NCBI GenBank assembly: GCA_900551305.1
Contig: URVK01000010.1
Location: forward strand, 1-17,912
Origin: an uncultured Collinsella sp.
GTDB taxonomy: Bacteria > Actinomycetota > Coriobacteriia > Coriobacteriales > Coriobacteriaceae
Direction of reading: 5' to 3'
DNA length: 17,912 nucleotides
In this document: positions 13,143-17,912 of the stretch, one piece after another
How the letters are laid out: each line of letters opens with the position of its first letter
Position numbering within the stretch: the stretch's first letter is position 1
The notes under the pieces: model-generated
Seen by the model: the letters and a program-made list of their open reading frames with translations, nothing else
Databases searched by the model: none
Told to the model about the DNA's origin: nothing
Made by a program: the position numbers and the translations under genes

Positions 13143-15055
13143 AGGGCGCGGACCTTCGGCTCATCGTCGAGTTGCGGAATGGTGCCCACCACGTTGTCGG
13201 CCAGCCAGTCCATCTCGACGATTTGCGTGCTCGGCAGTGGGGGAAAGCCCTCGATCTGCACCACGCCGTCTTGGCTATGGAGTTCACCGCCAAACGGATT
13301 GATGGAACCCTCGACGATGCCATTGCGGAGCAGCTGAACAAGCTTGCGCGTCTGATAGGGCAGGCCCGGAGCGTAGCGAATGTCGATGACGCCCGAGCTC
13401 ATGCCATACCAGTAGTTGACGGCGCGAACCTGATTGTCGTCGCTGGTCTCGTCCCAAGTGCCGTGCAGCAGGCTGCGCACGATGAGCTCATAGTATCGGC
13501 CCCAGTTCCATACCGGCATGGCGATGCCGACGACCTTGTCATCGACCAGGCGGTGGAGTCCGTAGGCCGTAGGGTCTACGAGCGACTTTGACATGTCAGC
13601 GCCGGTCATGACGCTCACGCCTTCGCGGCACATGGCCTCAGCAAGACCGCCGGCGGGCACATCGCCCCAGGTCAGGATAATTTGCGCGCGGGGGTCGAGC
13701 AGCGAGGCGCCAATCGCAAAGGCGTTGATCTCGCTGAGTGCGCCCGAGGCGAAGACCGACGCGTGGTAACCGATGCGGTGGTTATCCGCCATGCTGGCCG
13801 CAAGGGCGCCCAGTAGGAATTTGGCCTCGTACATCTTGCCAAAGTACGAACGGACGCTTTGATGGGGAAGACCGATAGAGCAGTTGAGGAACCGAACCCG
13901 GGGATACTCAACGGCAGCCCTGAGCGTGTATTCCATCAGGCGGTGCGAGGTCGAGAAGATGACGTTTGCTCCATGTTTGACAGCCGTTTCCACGGCGGCG
14001 TAGAACGCGTCCGGATCATGGCAGTCCTCGAACGCCTCGGTGCGCACGATACCGCCAAAGTGCTCATCGAGATACTGACGCCCTTGGTCGTGCAGGCTGT
14101 CCCAGCTCGACGTCGCACAGGGGAACTCATGGATAAAGGCGATGCGCAGGGGGTTGGCCGCCGAATAGACGGTCTTGCCCATAAAGAAGCTGAGCACGCC
14201 GGAGGTGGACTTGGCGGGCGACTCCTCCTCGTCGACGCTCGGTGCTTCGACAAGATCTACCTTGTCCTCGTTATTTTTGCCGGCAATGACCAGCTCGCGC
14301 CAGATCTTGCACAGGCGGTTTACGACGATATCCGTCGGTGTATCCAGCAGGCGGTCCTGGTTGTACACATTGAGGTAGACGAGCATGGCGTCGGCGGGCG
14401 TAATGTCCAGGTGGTCGCCGCCCGCGCGAAGGTAGGCGCGCTTAAAGAGTAAGAAGGTGTGGCGCAGGTAGTCGACCTTTTTCTGCGGCCATTTTTCGAT
14501 AAGGTCCTGACCGAGCATCTTGGCGAGCGTCTCGTAGCTTCCCTCGCGTGAGAACTCGATCTCGTATAGGGGGCAGACGCGCCAAAACGCGCAGAACTCA
14601 CCGTACAGGCGGCTTTCGACGGAATCCCATGTGCCGGGGTAGAGACGGGTGACCTTGGCCGAAACCGTCGGGGCGTCCAGGAATTTGAGGACACTGACGC
14701 GCTTGTTGCCCTCTTGGACGTAAAACCGATGCATGAACTCGGTGACGATGACGGGATCGCGATAGCCCTCGGTCACCTGGATGTCGTAGAGGTTGGACCA
14801 CTTGCGGGCGAACTCGGTGCTAAACGGCAGCAAGGGCATAAAGTTGCATGAAAAGGCGGACTGACGGCCCTTAGTAACCGTACCGACGACCATTTCGAGC
14901 GGAATGTCCCTTAGGCCGACGCTCTCTCGCTGACCTAAGGGGAGCTGGGCGACCAAGCTATCGAGGTCCGTGAGGTACGGATGCTCGCTTTGACTAATGG
15001 CGCGTCGACGTCCTTGCTCGCCGCGCTTGCGTGCTTGACGATAGGCCTCTTCCAT
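13139..15055 (-). CDS. ParB-like domain-BMP (PnrA-like) ligand-binding domain fusion, cytoplasmic
   Basis: The protein has 638 residues and no signal peptide, lipobox or membrane segment. Residues about 45-135 contain a ParB/Srx-like fold: PLEMVVGT, RQSAFSCNFMPLL and the diagnostic EGNKRVSVLKF (115-125). Residues 136-300 are mostly helical with an acidic linker (DEEESPAKSTSG). Residues 303-590 resemble the BMP/PnrA substrate-binding family: RIAFIHEF, SYFGKMYEAKFLLGALAASM, HRIGYHASV, INAFAIGASLLDPRAQIILTWGD and GSINPFGG. BMP domains normally are lipoproteins that bring nucleosides to an ABC transporter; here the domain is intracellular and fused to a nucleotide-binding-like ParB fold. Similar fusions occur in Clostridia (from memory) with no function known to me. 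AGGGAG 8 nt before the ATG supports this start. The phosphoesterase gene overlaps its stop. Confidence 0.8.
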   Translation of the reverse strand: MEEAYRQARKRGEQGRRRAISQSEHPYLTDLDSLVAQLPLGQRESVGLRDIPLEMVVGTVTKGRQSAFSCNFMPLLPFSTEFARKWSNLYDIQVTEGYRDPVIVTEFMHRFYVQEGNKRVSVLKFLDAPTVSAKVTRLYPGTWDSVESRLYGEFCAFWRVCPLYEIEFSREGSYETLAKMLGQDLIEKWPQKKVDYLRHTFLLFKRAYLRAGGDHLDITPADAMLVYLNVYNQDRLLDTPTDIVVNRLCKIWRELVIAGKNNEDKVDLVEAPSVDEEESPAKSTSGVLSFFMGKTVYSAANPLRIAFIHEFPCATSSWDSLHDQGRQYLDEHFGGIVRTEAFEDCHDPDAFYAAVETAVKHGANVIFSTSHRLMEYTLRAAVEYPRVRFLNCSIGLPHQSVRSYFGKMYEAKFLLGALAASMADNHRIGYHASVFASGALSEINAFAIGASLLDPRAQIILTWGDVPAGGLAEAMCREGVSVMTGADMSKSLVDPTAYGLHRLVDDKVVGIAMPVWNWGRYYELIVRSLLHGTWDETSDDNQVRAVNYWYGMSSGVIDIRYAPGLPYQTRKLVQLLRNGIVEGSINPFGGELHSQDGVVQIEGFPPLPSTQIVEMDWLADNVVGTIPQLDDEPKVRAL

Positions 15056-15111
15056 GGTGTCTACTCCCTTAGTCGTTTAAACAACGATATGAACCATGGT
15101 ACCACGATGCG

Positions 15112-15150
15112 AAACCACCACAAAGGTGCCTGTCCCCTTTGTGGTGGTTT
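15112..15150. terminator. 15-bp inverted repeat at the mscS stop
   Basis: Arms 15112-15126 and 15136-15150 are perfect complements with a 9-base loop. On the minus strand the hairpin starts inside the mscS TAA stop (15149-15151) and ends TGGTTTCG, so it likely terminates mscS. It leaves only 56 bp to the start of the ParB-like/BMP gene, so that gene's promoter must lie in or near it. Confidence 0.75.
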
Positions 15151-15916
15151 AGGCGATGATGGGGGCGATGGCGCGGATGCAGGCGTCGGCAGCGGTGAAA
15201 GTGGTGCTGTCGTCGCTGACGATAAAGATGATCTTGCCCTTAATGCCAAAGTCGCCGATCTCGCTAAAGAGCACATAGGGCTCCTTGTCAAAGCCTGAGA
15301 TGGGCGAGACGGCCGTTTTAGTGGCGCTGACGAGCTCGTCTGCTAGCGCATCGAGCGACGCCCATTTGGAGGGGTCTTTCACCGCGACGGGGACGGCCAC
15401 GCGCCCAAAGGGCATCAGATGCACGAGCGTGTTTTTGGAGATGTTGGAATTGGGCACAATGATGGTCTGTCCACAGGCATCCTCAATCGTTGTATGGCGC
15501 CAAGTGATGTCTTGGACCACGCCGGATACGCCGCCGACCTCGATATTGTCGCCGGGTTTGATGATGCCCATAAACGTCACCTGCATGCCGCCGATAAGGT
15601 TTGACAGCGTGTCCTGAAAGCCGAGCGAGATGGCGATGCCGCCGACGCCAAGAGCGGCGACGAGCGCGTTTGCGTTAATGCCAAAGCAGTTGTCGAGGAT
15701 AAAGCTGCCGCCGATCATCCAGATGACGGCACGCGCGATGTTGATGAAGATGCTCGATGCTGGGAGTGGGTTATCGTCGCGGTTAAGCAGGTGGTGCAGG
15801 GTCTTGGACGCGACTTTGGCGGCAACGGCGGTGCCGATGGCCAAGATACCGGCCCAGATGATGTTGTGGACCCATCGTTGTGCAAAGAAATGAAGAATTG
15901 GCTCAAACAATTCCAT
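15149..15916 (-). CDS. Small-conductance mechanosensitive channel MscS
   Basis: The protein has 255 residues. It has three predicted membrane segments (about 17-37, 55-75 and 83-110). The third includes GVGGIAISLGFQDTLSNLIGG, the pore-lining helix and its amphipathic continuation. The beta-domain follows with PGDNIEVGGVSGVVQDITWR and IIVPNSNI, hallmarks of MscS. It opens under membrane tension to release solutes on hypo-osmotic shock. The start at 15916 (MELFEP) follows AGGAGG at 10 nt; an upstream in-frame start at 15961 would place that site inside the gene, so it is rejected. It is transcribed in the same direction as the 5'-nucleotidase but separated from it by a terminator. Confidence 0.93.
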   Translation of the reverse strand: MELFEPILHFFAQRWVHNIIWAGILAIGTAVAAKVASKTLHHLLNRDDNPLPASSIFINIARAVIWMIGGSFILDNCFGINANALVAALGVGGIAISLGFQDTLSNLIGGMQVTFMGIIKPGDNIEVGGVSGVVQDITWRHTTIEDACGQTIIVPNSNISKNTLVHLMPFGRVAVPVAVKDPSKWASLDALADELVSATKTAVSPISGFDKEPYVLFSEIGDFGIKGKIIFIVSDDSTTFTAADACIRAIAPIIA

Positions 15917-15961
15917 GTAGGGAAAACCTCCTAATGATCGTTCAACCATGATACCCACCAA

Positions 15962-15995
15962 GAAGCCCGTCCGATCACATTCGGACGGGCTTCTG
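15962..15995. terminator. Terminator between the 5'-nucleotidase and mscS
   Basis: Arms 15962-15975 and 15982-15995 form a perfect 14-bp GC-rich stem with loop TCACAT, followed on the minus strand by TTCTTGG. It lies 50 bp after the nucleotidase stop on the minus strand. Confidence 0.85.
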
Positions 15996-16045
15996 TGCTC
16001 GATATAAGGTTTACGCGGCGGGGCTGTAAGGCCCGGCGGTGTAGC

Positions 16046-17912
16046 TTAGCGTCGACGCTTCCAGATAATGCCGAGCATGATGACGATGATGCCGCCGATA
16101 AGGCACGCGCCAACTACTGCCAGCGTGCGGTCTCCCGTTGCGGCAAGCTTACCGGTCGTCTTCTTGGTGATGACCTTCGTGGTCGCCGTGTCCGTCTTAG
16201 ACGAGGGCTTAGGCGTCGGGGCCGGTGAGGGCGCGGGGTCCACGGCAGCGGAGCCAAAGCTGATGGTGCCCGCGAGTGAGGCCATCTTGCTCTCCCAGTC
16301 GTTCTGCCCGATCAGCGCCCTTAGCGCTGACTCGCAGGTACCCCACTCGGTGTGCTTAGTGGCGTTTGCGAAGGTGGGGAAGTCGGTCGTGTTGGTGATG
16401 ATGTAGTTGTTGGTTGCGACGGTATAGGTCTTGGCGGGGTCGAGCGTGCTGCCGTCCTTGGTGAGTGTGGCACTCACAATGCGCTTGCCTTCGGGCTGCG
16501 TCCAATCAATCGTCACGTTGATGCCGCCAAAGGAGAGAACGCTGCCAGAGTCATCGCGCCACTTGTACTTGTCTTGCGCCTCCTGCTCGGTATGGCCGGC
16601 TGCCACGTAGGCTTGCTGAAGCTCGTAGCTGTGATTGCATTCGTCGCTGATTTGCAGCGAGTGCTCGAGTGCTGCGAGGAAGTCCGCGCCGGTCATGGTC
16701 CAGGTTTCCACGGTGTTGCCGTAGGGCGAGATGGCGATGACGTTGCCGGCGGTCACGTTGCCCGCCGCGATGCCGCCGCGGATGCCGCCAGCGTTTTCGA
16801 TAGCGAGGTCCGCGCCCGTCAGGGCAAGATAGGAGCCGCAAATCACGTGGCCGATGGTCTGGGCCTTGGTGGTGTCGCCCTCCTTGCTGGGGCGGAAATC
16901 GGTGGTGCGCACCATTTCCCAACCATGCGTGCCTGCGGCGTCCTCGCCGTAGAAATAGTTGGTGGCGGATGTGCCGAGCACCTTGTTCGATTCGTTTTCA
17001 AAGGCCTCGTCGAGCGGCTTGATCTTGTTGCGGACGTCTTCAAGGCGGCTTTGGTAGTCGGAGCCCTTGTCGGGGTCTGCCAAAAGGTCGTTGACGTTCT
17101 TGGCGGTGTAGAGCCTCTCGTCGCTGCCGTCTGCAGGGACCGTGACCGTGTCATCGTTGGTCGTCTCGGTGCCATTCGTGTCGTACCTGTACGGAATGGA
17201 AAGCAGCCCCACCTCGGCAAAGGCGCTGCCTGCCTCGACAACGTGGATCGTCTTGCCGTCGGCTCCCGTCACCTTTTCGTTAAGGTTGATGTGCTCGTGG
17301 CCTGCGATAAGGGCATCGACGCCGGCGAGTTGTGTGGCAAAGGTCTTGGCGTCGAGCGTGTGCGCGATACACACAACAACATCGCAGCCCTCCTTGCGCA
17401 GCTGCTCTGCCTCGGTATTGATGGCGTTCGCGGCACTCGAGAAGCTGGTGCCCGCGACCAGGTCCGCGCGCAGCGAGGAACCTAGCGACTCATCCATGGC
17501 TCCGATAACGCCGACCTTGATTTTGTAGTCGAATGTGGAGTGATTTTCGCTATCCTCCCAGGTGCGATCGAGTGTCTTGGTGATGCTCGAGCTCCATACG
17601 CCGCTCGTAGACTTCGCGTTCGCGCAGAGCATGGCGAAGGGCGTGCCGGTGGTGCTGTAGCCGGTCATGGCGCGGAGTTTGTCCGCGCCATAGCTCCAGT
17701 CGTGGTTGCCTGGCGTGGTCGCGTCGTAGCCGTCGGCGTAGAAGGTGTCCATGAGCTCGGCGATGCTCTTGCCCTCGCTCATGGTGGCGAAGGACTGTCC
17801 GTGGAAGGTGTCGCCCGCATCGAGCAAAAGATCGGGGGCGTTGCCTTGGGCGCTATAGAGGACCGCCAGTCCGTCGAAGCCGACGGGGGCGGTGCCCTTG
17901 CTGGTTTTCGCA
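16046..17912 (-). CDS. Cell-wall-anchored 5'-nucleotidase / UshA-type phosphoesterase, 5' partial
   Basis: The frame is open from the right window edge; 621 residues are visible, and the signal peptide and first metal motif are beyond the edge. A TTG at 17825-17827 is internal and not a start. The N-terminal metallophosphatase domain shows LLLDAGDTFHGQ, TTPGNHDWSYG and AGHEHINL. The C-terminal 5'-nucleotidase domain shows AIENAGGIRGGIAAGNVT and GNTVETWTMTGADF. The tail is a sortase signal: a Pro/Lys/Thr-rich linker, LAATG (16133-16147), a hydrophobic segment and KRRR at the end. LAxTG is the form used by class E sortases of Actinobacteria. Such enzymes hydrolyse extracellular nucleotides or UDP-sugars for nucleoside uptake. 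Substrate range is not determined by the visible part. Confidence 0.9.
   Translation of the reverse strand, partial: AKTSKGTAPVGFDGLAVLYSAQGNAPDLLLDAGDTFHGQSFATMSEGKSIAELMDTFYADGYDATTPGNHDWSYGADKLRAMTGYSTTGTPFAMLCANAKSTSGVWSSSITKTLDRTWEDSENHSTFDYKIKVGVIGAMDESLGSSLRADLVAGTSFSSAANAINTEAEQLRKEGCDVVVCIAHTLDAKTFATQLAGVDALIAGHEHINLNEKVTGADGKTIHVVEAGSAFAEVGLLSIPYRYDTNGTETTNDDTVTVPADGSDERLYTAKNVNDLLADPDKGSDYQSRLEDVRNKIKPLDEAFENESNKVLGTSATNYFYGEDAAGTHGWEMVRTTDFRPSKEGDTTKAQTIGHVICGSYLALTGADLAIENAGGIRGGIAAGNVTAGNVIAISPYGNTVETWTMTGADFLAALEHSLQISDECNHSYELQQAYVAAGHTEQEAQDKYKWRDDSGSVLSFGGINVTIDWTQPEGKRIVSATLTKDGSTLDPAKTYTVATNNYIITNTTDFPTFANATKHTEWGTCESALRALIGQNDWESKMASLAGTISFGSAAVDPAPSPAPTPKPSSKTDTATTKVITKKTTGKLAATGDRTLAVVGACLIGGIIVIMLGIIWKRRR

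Noticed and set aside
16352..17485. A 377-codon plus-strand open frame opposite the 5'-nucleotidase
   Set aside because: It is antisense to a complete conserved coding region, with repetitive Val/Gly/Ala/His composition typical of an opposite-strand artefact.

Overview
The window looks like a chromosome segment of a Gram-positive, high-GC anaerobe of the class Coriobacteriia, most likely Collinsella or a close relative. This rests on overall codon use, the EF-Tu and ribosomal-protein sequences, the sortase-type LAATG tail and the style of the intergenic repeats. It is a judgement by recognition; no database search was made. Both ends cut through genes: rlmB at the left (N-terminus missing) and a surface 5'-nucleotidase at the right (N-terminus missing).

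Layout. (1) 1-1509, plus: rlmB then a YacP/Rae1-type NYN nuclease, 3 bp apart. (2) 1513-2953: a minus-strand gene fusing an excisionase-like HTH to a HipA-like kinase, with a perfect 28-bp inverted repeat over its promoter and ribosome binding site. (3) 3101-3222: a tRNA-Thr(UGU) with terminator. (4) 3223-3708: a gene-poor stretch holding two tandem inverted repeats, a dispersed repeat and a terminator. (5) 3709-7522: a beta-glucoside uptake block, with bglA (GH1 6-phospho-beta-glucosidase) and a PTS EIIBC on the minus strand and a divergent RpiR-type regulator on the plus strand. (6) 7523-9523: a strong promoter, tRNA-Tyr, tRNA-Thr(GGU), tRNA-Met, tuf and a terminator. (7) 9654-12384: rpmG, tRNA-Trp, secE, nusG, rplK, rplA and a terminator. 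(8) 12395-15995, minus: mscS, then an operon of a ParB-like/BMP fusion and a metallophosphoesterase joined by an ATGA overlap. (9) 16046-17912, minus: a cell-wall-anchored 5'-nucleotidase.

How it fits together. rlmB-yacP and rpmG-secE-nusG-rplK-rplA are the two halves of a translation/transcription neighbourhood that is contiguous in many Firmicutes. Here roughly 6-8 kb of accessory and tRNA/tuf DNA separates them. The bgl block imports and phosphorylates beta-glucosides and then hydrolyses the phosphorylated sugar; RpiR probably senses a sugar phosphate and acts on the shared intergenic region. The minus-strand genes right of rplA are an independent set concerned with osmotic protection, an unassigned cytoplasmic ligand-sensing system and nucleotide scavenging at the surface.

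The least explained items are the cytoplasmic ParB-like/BMP fusion with its coupled phosphoesterase, and the HTH-HipA fusion with its long palindromic operator. The repeats are also notable: a near-identical 27-bp direct repeat brackets the bgl block, and two terminator hairpins share one unusual core.
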